A stretch of DNA of 64,000 nt from Neurospora tetrasperma FGSC 2508 (lineage: Eukaryota; Ascomycota; Sordariomycetes; Sordariales; Sordariaceae), in contig NW_009799100.1 in assembly GCF_000213175.1 (NCBI RefSeq), positions 730,409 to 794,408 on the forward strand, in the 5' to 3' direction. The notes below the pieces were generated by a model, which did not search any database, had not been told where the DNA came from, and worked only from the letters and a program-made list of their open reading frames with translations. Position 1 is the first letter of the stretch, and each line of letters opens with the position of its first letter. A program made the translations under genes and the position numbers. This document shows positions 45,166 to 56,170 of the stretch, piece by piece.

Positions 45166-47080
45166 CGTTTGTGTAAGTCATACTCTGGCCTCTAGCCTTG
45201 GGGTTAGTGTGCTGATCGTGAACCCAATCCAGAAGCCTGCTGTGTCTTTGAGTGAGGGATGGTAGTAATTCCTTGGAGGTTCTTGGAGATACGTGGGAGG
45301 TATCTTCCGATAGCGCACAAAGCCTGATTGTCAGCGTAAGCTTAGTCACAAATTTGTTCGAGACTTCTTCTATCTCCACCACGACCGGGCCCCTACGGAT
45401 CATCTCTCCAAGTGCTTCGTTGATCGTTCATCAGGGCATCAGAAATTGGGCCAAACGTGTCTTACTTATCTAAGTATCAAACACCATGAAAGTCCGGATG
45501 GCTTGCCTGAATCCTTGCAAACCGACACCAAGACCGCATTCCTTCGATATGCCTGTCTTTTGGTTTCAGTATTTGGGAATGAGAGGCGTGGTTCGCGAGG
45601 AAATGGGTCGAGATCCGAAATTTTCTTCAAAGCTACGCCTTTTGGACTGTGTTTAGGGTACAAATCAAAGTCACACGCTACCTGTTTGCCCGGTACGTAC
45701 ATCGTGGAATGTGGTTACGGCATGAGAGCTAACGGGTCGGAATGGAGTACATCATGCTTTATCGCCGTAACAAAACTGCTTTTGTGGGATAAGCCGGGTG
45801 ATGAGACGGTGTCAGCACACAGTTTGGAGATTCTACACCATCTTCAACGCTTCATCATGGACTGGCACGAGGCACTCTCGTCTGGCATCGGTGCACTGTT
45901 GCTGTGTTCCATGGATCATACAGGTTCTGGTTGCTTTCTGGGAAGACAGTCACATCCGCTGCCTAAAAAGCTGATAAACGAATGTCATTTTAGCACACCA
46001 TAGGGTTGGCAGCTCGTCAATGAGGTACGGAATACTTCCATCGATTCAGTGAAGGCCAATGTAGCGTGTTATTTTGCACGAGTACAAAGCCTCTTCAGTC
46101 CGTGGAGACTCCGAACTCCGGGGGCTCGCGGAAGATACCGATTAGAAGGGCGGAGACGGGAACTGGCGATGAGTCCGAGTGCGACGAGGAAGAGGAGAAG
46201 TATCCTAGAGTTTCATGAGGAGGAACTCGGTGTAGAGGAAGAATGTAGTGAAAGTCCAGCGGTATTGATTCGTCAACTGATGAAACACACGCCGAATGCG
46301 ATAGTGTTTCAAACATCCTTTGTCGTCGTTCGTGAAGAGAACCCCATTCGGGTCACAGGTGTGGTTAGGAACACGTGACCTCGCGTTCAATCTGCACCTT
46401 GCAGTGTTTGCTGGCGATTGTTGGCGCCGTCACCCAGACAAGATGGGGATAAAAGGCGGAAATTGATCACGGGGGCAGATCAGCAAATGAGGATGATCAG
46501 AGAAGCGAACAGGACTGTTTGACAATGGATCATTCGTCCCGATGTTGGACAACGGGAAGTCGAGACTGAAGACTGCAGTTGCGAAATGACGCAGCGACGC
46601 GTTGAGCCAATTGCAGAGATGAAATATGAACAACTGGGTCTCAAATCACAGCACACGCTTGAAGATTGTGGGGCCATTTTCTGTAGCGTCGCTGACCATT
46701 TGATCCGTGCAGTGAACCGTAGCGTGCAGAACTGCAAGAACAGGGGAGGCCAAGAGCGCCAGAAGTTCACGCGCGCGCGGCAGTGGGGACTCGGGACCCG
46801 CTAAATGTACCTTAGTGTGCGACCATTGTCCATAGCACAGCTAGGTATAGAAAGCGGAGTCGTGTAAGTGCACACAGCCCAGGGCAGCGCGGTTGTTCCA
46901 GTTCGTTAGCCCATCTGCGGGCGTCGTCGCGAACCGCGTAACGCACGCCAACTGAACACTAGCGCCTGTAGAGAGAGAGAGAGAGGTCACCTACACGCCG
47001 AGCTTCCAACCAAAGAGCCCTCCTCGTCGCTTTCGCTTCCTTGTCGCCAAATCTCGCAGGAAGCAATCTTCAAACCTCCT
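45166..47080. other. mixed relic/intergenic DNA, then Whi5-like gene leader
   Basis: 45446-46003 and 46049-46378 carry plus-strand frames with no recognised family. The region between the AAA+ relic and 46.4 kb is probably degenerate accessory DNA. A short GA repeat at about 46973-46986 lies in the leader of the next gene. Confidence 0.35.
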
Positions 47081-49323
47081 ATGACTGCATTCCAATTGCT
47101 TGCCCCGAATTATCGCCTCCCCCGCCGCCCTCCGCCACGATCCCCTCGTCCGCCCGGCCGCTGTCGTTATACCCAAAGCGCCATTATGGGGCCGGACACG
47201 CCCTCCGCGTCGGTGTTGCCTGCGCTGGACCCCGGACGTGTCACTGCGATTGCGACGCCGATGCCGACGCTTCACAATGCCGACAAAGACTCGACACTTT
47301 TGCTTCCTCATAGCTCCATGGTCGCTGCCACTATGCGACAAGCTTCCACTGCTCTACCGCCGACTAGCGACAAGGCGACGCGGCCAGCGGCCCCCAGCTC
47401 CCACGACGCGACCGACTATCGCGTCCCAAGTTATCCGCATCCCCATTCCCACCAGCCCGCCGCCAATCCCACCGTCCGACACCCGGCCCCCGAGGTGCCC
47501 CGTATCTACGACCCTCGCCCGTCCGAATACCCCCCGGTCAACGTCGTCAATGCCAATTTAGCTCCTTACGACAGCTCGAGTCGCTTCCAACCTCCTCCGC
47601 CGTCCCAGCGTCACCGCCTCCCGCACTCCCTCGGCGTCTCGCAAGCGACCAGTTCCACCAACGACGCTGACTTGGTGTTTACCCCGCCCTCAAGCGAAGG
47701 TGGCCGGAGCCCTAGCAAGCCCAACAGCCACGACTCGAGCCAGGATTCACAGCTGCTGCAGCTCTCCCAGATTGCTGCCGCGCAGGAGAGGATACCTGAG
47801 AATGGAATTGCCTTGTCAAGGAAGCGCATGGCTGACGGAATGGTCAAGCCCACATACGAAAGGCCCAGTCTATCTCCCGCAGGCACCGCCAGTCACACAA
47901 GAAACACAAGCGCCGTCAGTATGGCTTCTACTGCCACCAGCCGACTGGGAGAGGTGAGTCTTTTGGTTGGATCCTTGCCCATGGGGTAGTCTTGCTTTCA
48001 TTGCTAACACCACCTTTGTTACAGCTCTCTGCCGAGCTCAAGACTCGTCTTTCATACGCAATGGTAAAGGTCAACAATGGATGGCAATCTCACTCGATTG
48101 ACCAAGTCGAGTCGCTGGCTTCCCGTGCTGCTTCCCCTACCTCGAGCAATTCCACTGTACATATGAGGAACGGGTCGTCCGCCAGCCCACAGCTCTCGAA
48201 CCTCCAACGCATAGGTAGCCACGCCAGCACGGTTCCCGCCAACTCTCAACAGTACCCAACATCATCCCAGCAATACCCACCAGGGTCTCAGCAGTACCCG
48301 TCGGGTTCGCAACCACATCCGTCAGCATCACAACAACAACCACAACAACAGCATAGTCAAGGGCGGCCGGTCGAGAGTTCTTATGCTCGGGAGTCAGGCC
48401 ACTTTGCTCCTCGTTATAGCCCAACACAACAAGCCGAGCCCATTCCTTCGGTTACTCTTGCTCCTCCTGCCCCTATCCAGCCAACACGGCAGCAATTCCA
48501 ACATCCTCGACGCAATTCGGTGCCACGAAACACTCAGGCTTTTCTTGCTATTAACCACCAGCCACCACCTCAACAAGGACCCAACACAGCTGGGCAACCG
48601 AGTCCTTACCTATCGACACACCATCATCGCACATCGCTAATGGAGCCGCCACTTTATCCTCCACATCAGAACGTCCGGGAACAAGACGCCATAGAATCAT
48701 TGCTCTTTATGAGTAGTCCCGGTAACTCTGCCAACCTCAAACACGGCTTTCCCTCATCATCACAACCACTCTCGTCCTCGCAACCACCATTGTCATCATC
48801 ACAGCCTCTGCCATCCGGCCACGCACAACCGCAACAACGAACCGCCTTACCAAGTTCACAACCACGGAAAAGCCTACCCTCAGCAAGACCAGCAAACCAC
48901 CCACGCGCCCACCAAACGCTGCCTCAGCCCATCCAAAAACGCGTAGGTTTCCAAAAGTCTCCCAACGCTATGGACATGGACGACGGCACCTACGGCGTCT
49001 CACCATACAGCAATAACAACAATACGCGAGGCACGCCCCGGAAGAGAGGAGGATACAACGGGCACGCTGCTGGCGGTGGCGAGCTACAACAATATGCACA
49101 CGCACACGCCCATGCACCCATGCCAAAGTTGAAGCAAATGCCCGTCTCCTCGGGGCTGACAGTACCATCGAGGCCGTCACGCACGGGCCTGAAAGACGAG
49201 GACATTGACAGGATGTTGGAGCTCGCAGCGGCCAGAGAGAGGGGAGACTCGGATTCGGAAGGGGAGATTCAAATCCCGGTATCGAGGGGGCGCCGGGAGG
49301 GCGCAGGTATCGTTCGGGCGTAG
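47081..49323 (+). CDS. Whi5/Nrm1-like G1/S transcriptional repressor
   Basis: Exon 1 is 47081-47953 and exon 2 48025-49323, joined over a 71-nt intron (GTGAGT, branch GCTAAC, acceptor TTACAG), giving 723 residues. The key block spans the junction: LSAELKTRLSYAMVKVNNGW at about 292-311, followed by a Q.HSIDQVESL stretch. It matches the Whi5-like domain (Pfam PF08528) that binds SBF/MBF transcription factors and represses G1/S genes until CDK phosphorylation. A second conserved-looking stretch is AIESLLFMSSPGNSAN. Many Ser/Thr-Pro sites (SPTSS, SPGNS, KSPNAM) are candidate CDK targets. Much of the rest is Gln/Pro/Ser/His-rich and disordered, with QQYP and SSQPLSSSQP repeats. The first ATG is used; an internal ATG at 47186 (MGPDTPSAS) could be the true start. 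Nuclear by role. Confidence 0.85.
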
Positions 49324-50039
49324 CAGCATCCGGGAGGGTTCTGGGGGAGGCAGATGGGCTGATGGGATCAAACGAGTTGACGGGACCACTATAAAACAAC
49401 AGTGTCTACGGCCAGTATTTGCGAGGAATGGAAAGGAAAGGGGAGTCAATCAAAAGACTTAACTCGTGGGGGTTTTGGCGCGATTAGGCTATGAAAAGAG
49501 TGGAGGTCATTGTTTGCTAGGTATTTTCTAGCCATATGGACATCGGCGCATTGCAGCAACATTTGTTATTTGCTCTCGAAGCAGTGATTTATGTTTTTCA
49601 TTACGAAACATCATTGATTGGGGAATGTTGACCGGGCATAAAGGCCAGTGGTTTTGAAGACCGGCTTTGGCAGACGTCAAGCTACAACAAGCGAATTTGC
49701 TTCAGGTTATTTATCATGGAGATCAAACCGAACATGTGGGGAGATGAATCAACAGGCAAGAGGAGATCTTGTCTCGATATACAGGAACTGCCTTGTCTTC
49801 TGGTATCAACTGCTATAAAATATTGGTGTTCCAGAGATTTGTACAAGAATCCGTTATGTTCTCCTAATGGCATGTGATGGTGGACCGTGGTGCTGGTCAT
49901 TCTTGCATGTTGCATGTTGCGTCCCTGAACGCAAGAAAACCATTGCAGCGCAAGAACGTACCAACTTTGGCAGGAGTGGTGTTATGGCTGTTCCGTGATG
50001 CACGGGCCAGCCAGGAGATCTGAAAACCAAGCCTCCCCC
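49324..50039. other. 3' flank of the Whi5-like gene, nothing recognised
   Basis: No coding-like frame beyond short overlapping ones. Confidence 0.5.
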
Positions 50040-50439
50040 AATGGTATGCTTCCATTTTCTTTTTCTCTTTCTCTTTTTTTCTCCTGCTTTTCTTTCTTTT
50101 TTGGTTTTTCTTTTTGCAGCAATGTTTTACATCACCATCATCCACGCGACGTTCCGTTCTGTTCATTGCTTCTCCTCTTTTTTTTCCTGCATAAATCCTC
50201 ATCACACAACAACAGCGTATTCGTTTCCCTCCTTTCAAACAGCGTTCTTCTTCCATTATTGCCTTGCCTCTGCGACCTTATGTTTTCACTACGGCCATGC
50301 CCCTTGGTGGTTGTTCAAAACTCTGGGCCCAGGGGAGTCATTGTCCAGTTTCGAGGTCCCAAAACGACCAAGCATGTGGGAGTTTACACGGTCCAGCCCT
50401 TCCTCGTCCTTTCTTTCTTTCTTTCCTTTTTTTTTCTTT

Positions 50440-50471
<32 letters not shown>

Positions 50472-50485
50472 CTCATCTCATTTTG
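50040..50485. repeat. long T/C-rich tract
   Basis: The plus strand is strongly enriched in T and C with many runs of 6-12 T, especially at 50400-50475. Apparent Phe/Ser-rich frames here are by-products of this composition. Confidence 0.7.
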
Positions 50486-50811
50486 AACTCATGACAGCGT
50501 TTTTGCTCGCAGCGATGCATTTGACTCAAGAAATGCCCTTTTTGCGATGGCGCGCTGAGTTGCAAAAACATCAATGGGTTCTTTTTCCTCATCAACGTTC
50601 TCGTTGCTAAAACCCAAAGGGTTGGTCGTTGGCAATTGAGGTCGTCAGCAATTGGGGTCGTCAGCAATTGAGATGATGGAGGTACAGAGGTACATCGGAC
50701 CAGGGACGCTGGGCCGAGACGTTGCGACGGAAGGAGGGATTCGGATTTTACTAGTCCTATATAGGTTAGGTCAATGGTAGTCATAAATAACAAACAGCCA
50801 ATGTGGCTACA

Positions 50812-50962
50812 TAGCGTAGCGGCTCCATGCCACGCCCCACTTTCGGCTACGGACCGCAAGGTCACTCGTTCGATCCCATCTCGAGGGCAAGCACGACGGA
50901 GTTTTCATCCCATTGCTATGGGAGAGCTGTCCGGGCAAGTCCTGGGCACTCTCCCATGGTGA
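50812..50962 (+). mobile_element. second tRNA-derived SINE-like sequence
   Basis: TAGCGTAGCGG at 50812-50822 fits the pol III A box and CGTTCGATCCC at 50867-50877 fits the B box, at tRNA-like spacing. The T-arm and acceptor stems do not pair, so it is not a tRNA gene. Just downstream lies a tandem repeat array built on AGCGA/CTAACCA words that could be part of the same element or its tail. Confidence 0.35.
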
Positions 50963-51003
50963 GTTCTCATCTTAGCGTAGCTTCTCTTTCCATAGCGAAT
51001 ATA

Positions 51004-51396
51004 ACTTATCTACAGCGAGTATCTTTAGTATCCTAGCGAAACGAGCGAAACGAGCGAAGAACGAGCGAACATACTAACCAACAGCGAAACAGCGAGTATT
51101 ACTAACCAGCAGCGTACTAACCAGCAGCGAATATTACTAACCCATAGCGAAAGAGCGAGTATCACTAACCAATAGCGTACTAACCAACAGCGACTAGCGA
51201 ATATAATTAACCAACAGCGTACTAACCTACAGCGAATATCACTAACCAACAGCGAAATCCCAAGTAGGATCTGCGAATATCACTAACCAATAGCGTACTA
51301 ACCAACAGCGACTAGCGAATATAATTAACCAACAGCGTACTAACCTACAGCGAGTATCACTAACCAACAGCGAAATCCCAAGTGGGATCTGGGTTT
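51004..51396. repeat. tandem array including two 118-bp units
   Basis: The block is made of CTAACCAACAGCGA-type words. From 51163 a unit of 118 bp starts CACTAACCAATAGCGTACTA, and it begins again at 51281 almost unchanged up to about 51392 (differences such as GAATATC/GAGTATC and AGTAGG/AGTGGG). Shorter imperfect copies precede it from 51004. Confidence 0.85.
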
Positions 51397-52157
51397 TCAC
51401 CAAGCGGTTTCCCAGCGAAGTAAGTATTTTTTTTTTTTTTTTTTTTGGAATTTCTAACCTTTTTCTTTTTTTTTTCTTTCACCCCCGACGCTCCCGCACT
51501 GGTTATGAGAGCCAGGATAGGATGCAGGGGCTCGTGAGAGAGGGAGGGTGAAGACGCTGGATGGCGATATGGTGGATGCCGAGGGCTTGGAGGGCTAGGT
51601 AGAATTACCAGTCGGCTTTGTCGAGGGATGCGATGGCCGGCGACGAAGGGGCTTGAGAGTTCGGGGACGGAAGAGATGTTCGTGTTCGCGTGGGCACCCT
51701 CCCGCCGCTCTAACCTTTGCGTCGGGACCTTTTTATGTCGAGCAGTGTGGATGGCGTTACTCTTTTCCTCCTTGGCTTTCTTCTCGGTAGTGCCAAGTTG
51801 GTCAGCGAGGTTGTTGACAAGAGCGTGCGTAAGGATGCGCTCCATCCATGGGGGCAAGTACTTGCAGCGGACTTGTCGAATAGGGGTATCAAATTAGTCG
51901 AACGATCTTTGTTGGGGTAACTTGCTTAGCACTGAAGTCCCTAGGTATGCACAATATGATGCGAATCATTAGATGCCTATTGGGAACTTGTGATAAAGTT
52001 TCGTTTTTACGTAGGTCTATCTACCGACTTAGGACTATCACAATCGATACACCAAGGATAAGCCAAAAACAGGTATCAAGGTGGGCAGGTGATACAAACA
52101 GGACAGCTACTCACTAACGAGCCCTCTAGAAACCTTATTAGTCTTCCAACGACTAGA
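51397..52157. other. intergenic, no supported gene
   Basis: Contains poly-T and poly-T/C runs at about 51428-51480. A 165-codon minus frame (51360-51857) is low complexity and overlaps the repeat end; I do not accept it as a gene. Confidence 0.45.
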
Positions 52158-53087
52158 CTAATGCCCCCACTTCCCATGCTTCCCATGCTCATGATGTCCC
52201 TGATTCACTCCTCCATGGCCATGTCCAAGTCCATGTCCCAGCTGCTCATACCCGCCCCTTCCAGATCCGGCGTGCGTCTCCGGGTAATGATGCTGCTGTG
52301 CCTGTTGTTGAAGAGTAGGATGCTTACCACCGCCACCACCACCACCAAACATCCCACTCAATCCTCCGCCGCCGCCGCCATGTCCATGTCCCAAATCATG
52401 GGCATGCTGATTCTGGTGATCATGGTTCTTCTGATCATGGTTCTTCTTCAACTTGTGCTCCAGGAGATTAGCAGCTACTGCCCCCGCAGTGGTTTCAAGC
52501 ACACCGTGGTGATGGCCGCCGCCGTGACCGAGCTGTTTAGCGAGGAAGTGCCCGCTTGCGCCGCCGACGAGGGTGGCGCCTAGGCCTCTTTCGCCATCTG
52601 GACCGTCTGGGCTGCCTGGGCCGTTGGGAGCGTTAGAATCATTGGGACTGTTGAAGCCGTTGGAAACATTTGGACCGTGGGAGATGTTGTTTGACTCCTG
52701 ACCAACGGGAACAGGGCAAAAGTGGCTAGTGGTAGGATGACTATGTTGTTGAACGGAAGAGGTACCACCATGGTTGGCGGGGGTGTCGTTGTTTGGGACT
52801 AATTCGTGGTGTAGAAAACCCTGCGCAAGATGGGGGTTCAAGCTGACGTCTGCGGTGCCAGCGGGGATGGAAATGGCAGAACTGCGGCGACGACCGGCGG
52901 CGGCATGGTCTTGGAGTTGGAGGTGGTTGTCGTAGGAGTGGAGGTGAGCTTGGCCTTGGGGCGGGTAGCTATGCGAGCTATGCTGCTGCTGGCTGGATGT
53001 TTGTTGAGCGTCAAAGGAGGATGGCTGTTGATGGCCGGGGCCCGAGGATGAGTAGTTGGAGTTGGTGTAGTACTCGTTTGCAGACAT
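52158..53087 (-). CDS. glycine-zipper, His/Gly-rich protein
   Basis: A single-exon gene of 309 residues. The N-terminus is Gln/Ser/His-rich and looks disordered (SSSGPGHQQPSSFDAQQTSS). Around residues 165-215 a hydrophobic Gly/Ala-spaced segment, GLGATLVGGASGHFLAKQLG, is followed by GVLETTAGAVAANLLEHKLK. This is the GxxxG-rich pattern of glycine-zipper 2TM-type domains, which can pack in membranes or as amyloid-like helices. The C-terminus is Gly/His-rich (GHGHGGGGGG, HGHGGVNQGHHEHGKHG) and could bind metal ions. Similar architecture occurs in fungal stress- or conidiation-related proteins of unknown function. No signal peptide is seen. A long CT-rich, intergenic leader lies upstream on its 5' side. 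Confidence 0.75.
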   Translation of the reverse strand: MSANEYYTNSNYSSSGPGHQQPSSFDAQQTSSQQQHSSHSYPPQGQAHLHSYDNHLQLQDHAAAGRRRSSAISIPAGTADVSLNPHLAQGFLHHELVPNNDTPANHGGTSSVQQHSHPTTSHFCPVPVGQESNNISHGPNVSNGFNSPNDSNAPNGPGSPDGPDGERGLGATLVGGASGHFLAKQLGHGGGHHHGVLETTAGAVAANLLEHKLKKNHDQKNHDHQNQHAHDLGHGHGGGGGGLSGMFGGGGGGGKHPTLQQQAQQHHYPETHAGSGRGGYEQLGHGLGHGHGGVNQGHHEHGKHGKWGH

Positions 53088-53753
53088 TGCTGTGGAGGGA
53101 ATTCATTGTTAGCAGATCTGGAGGAAGAGAGGGGGTGAGTAACACAATAGGCAATGGGCAGGGTAGCAAGGAGGGTAGAATACCGAGAGTAAGGGAAGGT
53201 AATTTGGTTATTGAATGCAAGATATTGATGTCGTTTACAATGTGCTTGGACTTGTCGATGCGAAGTGATGGCTTTAGGCGCGTGGTTAGGGAAATTTATT
53301 GCCAGAGAGCAACCAAAAATGAACTGCTTGCACAACTTGAGGTAAGTGATCTTGGACATTGATTTAAAACACCAGTTGTATTTCCTAGCAGTGGTCACGC
53401 GGTGCGTACCTTCTTCGTACGAGAATTGTGCTGCGAGGCTCGTTCCTTCTTTATGTGTGGGCGTAACCATCATGAGAGAGAGGACACTCAAAACTTTGGA
53501 CAAATACGCAGAATACATCCAGGAAAAAGTTGCAAACATCACTGATATGGATAGGCGAAAGGGCTTCTTGCGTTTTTATCAATCATTCATCGTGACACAA
53601 TGGCGGGATATTCTTCATGGCATGTCCCGGGTTCAAAGAGGGTTCAGTGTCTGTTTGAACTGCCTTTGCTACGCCAGAGAAAATTCGATCACTGTCTTCG
53701 TCTAAATTTCACTGCGCTTCATTTTCCTCTTTTGCTTCCCGATACCCCTTCCT

Positions 53754-54703
53754 TCACCCTTCTTGCGCACTCTTTGCACTCGCTTTCTCCTTGGAGTCTG
53801 TCCCCTCAAACAAGCTCTCGGGCGGACCAACCATGTCTTCCAACCTAGCCTGTCTTCCCTTCATCCAGTCATGGAGGGCCTCCCAGTCGACACACGCATG
53901 CGGCTGCGGCACTTTTACCGTAGGCTTGAATCGGCTGTGCGGCGTCCACTTCAATGTGTAGATGTTCACATCGGCGTTGCACAGAATTTCTTGGCGCAAG
54001 GACTCGAGACAGTGGTCGGCGTGTGAGTAGAGCTCGTCCCAGTCTTGCGTCTCATGGTTGTAGTAGTACTCTGGGTGAATGTATTGCTTCAGTCGTTTCT
54101 TTCAAGCGAGGTGTTAGTCATGCCGAGGTGCGATCGTCAACACTCGACGAGAAACAGACAAGGGGACCGCTTACAAGGCAATGCAAAGAATGGGAAATAC
54201 CCAGCCCACCGACGAAGCCACCATCTTTGTGCTGGACGGAGGTAGCATTGTTGGCGAGGAAGAGCTCATCGGCGGAGTACCTGATCAGAGTGCTGTCAAG
54301 GAGGTCGTGCCATGCTTGGTCGAGTTCAGGACGAGGTTTGCCCATGAACTTTTTGGTGTCCGGGTCACCGGTTAGCCATTTGTTGACGTATTTGACTGGG
54401 GCCGGTGCTGTGAATTATGTTAGTAATTGTAGAAAAAAAGAGGAAATGTCGAGATGGATTAAACTTGCAATATGGTATCACAGCTCCAGACTTTGATGGT
54501 GAACAATCTTGCAATGACAAGATGCTGTAGATTCCGACTCCAAAGAGAATGGATATGACAGAAAGAGAGGAAGCGAGAAGGATGTAGAAACTTCGCTTCC
54601 ACTTCTGAACTAGAGCTAGTGCCTCTGGATTCTCGGGGATGTTCTCATCATCGCCATGTAGACGAGCATATCGGGGCTTTTCGTCTGTGATCAATGGCTC
54701 CAT
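53754..54703 (-). CDS. UstYa-family (DUF3328) oxidase
   Basis: Proposed exons 54703-54469, 54407-54175 and 54098-53754 give 270 residues with consistent phases. Residues 1-34 are cytosolic, then one transmembrane anchor (FYILLASSLSVISILFGVGI). The luminal domain holds PYSPAPVKYVNKW and two HxxHC motifs, HSLHC at 151-155 and HADHC at 182-186, the defining copper/metal-ligand signatures of this family. UstYa/UstYb enzymes oxidatively cyclise or tailor ribosomal peptides such as ustiloxin, and others act on different secondary metabolites. Intron 1 needs a GC donor (GCAAGT..CACAG) to keep frame and yield the PYSPAP motif; introns with GCAAGT donors are a known minor class. A two-exon secreted peptide gene lies 1.2 kb upstream on the same strand, raising a substrate link. 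Confidence 0.85.
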
Positions 54704-55917
54704 GATGGAGTTTCTGGAGATGAGAACCTCGTCGCAGAAACTTGAATAACCGTCGCAGGATTAGGCAGAATCTAGAGGTACAACAACTAAGTGGGAGAAG
54801 AGTATCAGAGAAAGAAGCAGAGACCCATAGCATGGGAGTGGCGTTAACCGATCGAAAGTGCCGGCACTGCGTCAAGGCACTTCTCCCTTGACATGAAGTT
54901 GGTACCCTTGAACCAGAATCAGAAAGACGACAACTGATGGTGGAAACAAGCAGCAAGCGGGTGTGTGAAGTACAATGCATTCCATGATCCTTCTTCCCCT
55001 TCATCCTTGTCAATAGGTGCTTGAAGACCAACCGCACAGTATCGGAAGAGGGACCGGTGTTGAATGCTAGAGGTATGTATGAGGGTATACGCTACAATAC
55101 TGATGGAAAAGCGCAGCTATTGGCCCATAAGCTCCATCTCTGTAGTGTAAGCATATCATACGATGCAACCGGGGGAGGCATTAGGTCTGTTGGTGGCGTA
55201 AGCCATGCCGATAATCTTGTCCCTGAACAGTAGAAGGATCCGTCACAAGCGCCTATGCGACGGAAGAGGTTGGCGCTGATCTGCCGGACCGAAATCAACG
55301 GCGGCTCTTCACTATGGCTGAGGAACCGAACCAGCTTCTTGGCGCTGTAGGGCTAGACACAACTATTGTATGTGTGTCAGACGGGACTAGCAATGGTGAT
55401 ACATAAGCGGAGAGTGACGCAAAGCATGAGAGATGACCTAACGGGTCCATCTGCCGGAATCCGGGTGATACAACAAGGAAGTACCGGGGCTTGAGTTGGG
55501 GGCGTCAGACGTTGTGGACGGTACCGAGCAAGGCAGCCTGGAATGGCCTCTGGGCGAACTTGTCTATCTTTGCGGCGCAGTTAGATAAACAACCTGAACC
55601 CGAAAGGATCATCAAGTCTCGTTCAATTGATTGCACACAGATGGACCTTCCCTTGATACCCAAAGCCGCCCAGTCTTGTCCCGCTCATCAGGTCAGCCCT
55701 TTCGGAAGTTACAATGGGATTACTATTCTCGAATCCTTCCGTGCCTGCCTTAAATCACACCTAACCCGGGGAAACAGCACTGTTTCGGAAGGAACAGGCT
55801 TGTCCCCCACCATTGCTGCCCTTGTGTGACTGGACACCCCTCTTCCTCCTCGGACCCGACATCCATCCATCCGAAAAAAAAAATCACTGCAATGCCGCTC
55901 CAATAACCAGATCCTCC
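54704..55917. other. spacer between UstYa-like gene and the small peptide gene
   Basis: About 1.2 kb; no coding-like frame was recognised on either strand. It would hold the UstYa-like promoter. Confidence 0.45.
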
Positions 55918-56170
55918 TTACATGTCGCAATTGTCAATCCCCTCGCCAATTACCCCCGTCCGCTTCTTGAGAAGGCAAAGGTCTGTGTCAAACTCTGTCC
56001 CCCGCCCATCTCGTCGTATGGCTTGAGCAACATCTGCGGTGGTCCACTCGTCAGTCAAAAAGCTCGTGAAAGTCAATCGTTGAGGGTTCCTTACCTGGAG
56101 ACGAGATGGGAGCAGCAAACACTGAAACGACTGATGCCGCAAGCAAGGCAAATAGCGTGACAGTCTTCAT
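55918..56170 (-). CDS. small secreted peptide with dibasic sites, 63 residues
   Basis: Two exons, 56170-56095 and 56033-55918, are joined over a 61-nt intron (GTAAGG..CCGCAG; a GACTGAC branch-like site about 20 nt upstream). MKTVTLFALLAASVVSVFA is a clear signal peptide. The mature part reads about 44 residues. It has dibasic or tribasic stretches RR at 32-33 and KKR at 48-50, which are Kex2-type cleavage sites in fungi. They release DGRGTEFDTDLCLL and TGVIGEGIDNCDM, each with one Cys. It is too short for routine ORF calling. Its closeness to a UstYa-family gene suggests a RiPP-like precursor, but no repeated core and no Tyr in the candidate cores are seen, unlike ustiloxin or phomopsin precursors. 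A small effector or pheromone-like peptide is the alternative. Confidence 0.65.

Noticed and set aside
50041-50610. 189-codon Phe/Ser-rich frame
   Set aside because: Produced by a T/C-rich tract, not a membrane protein.
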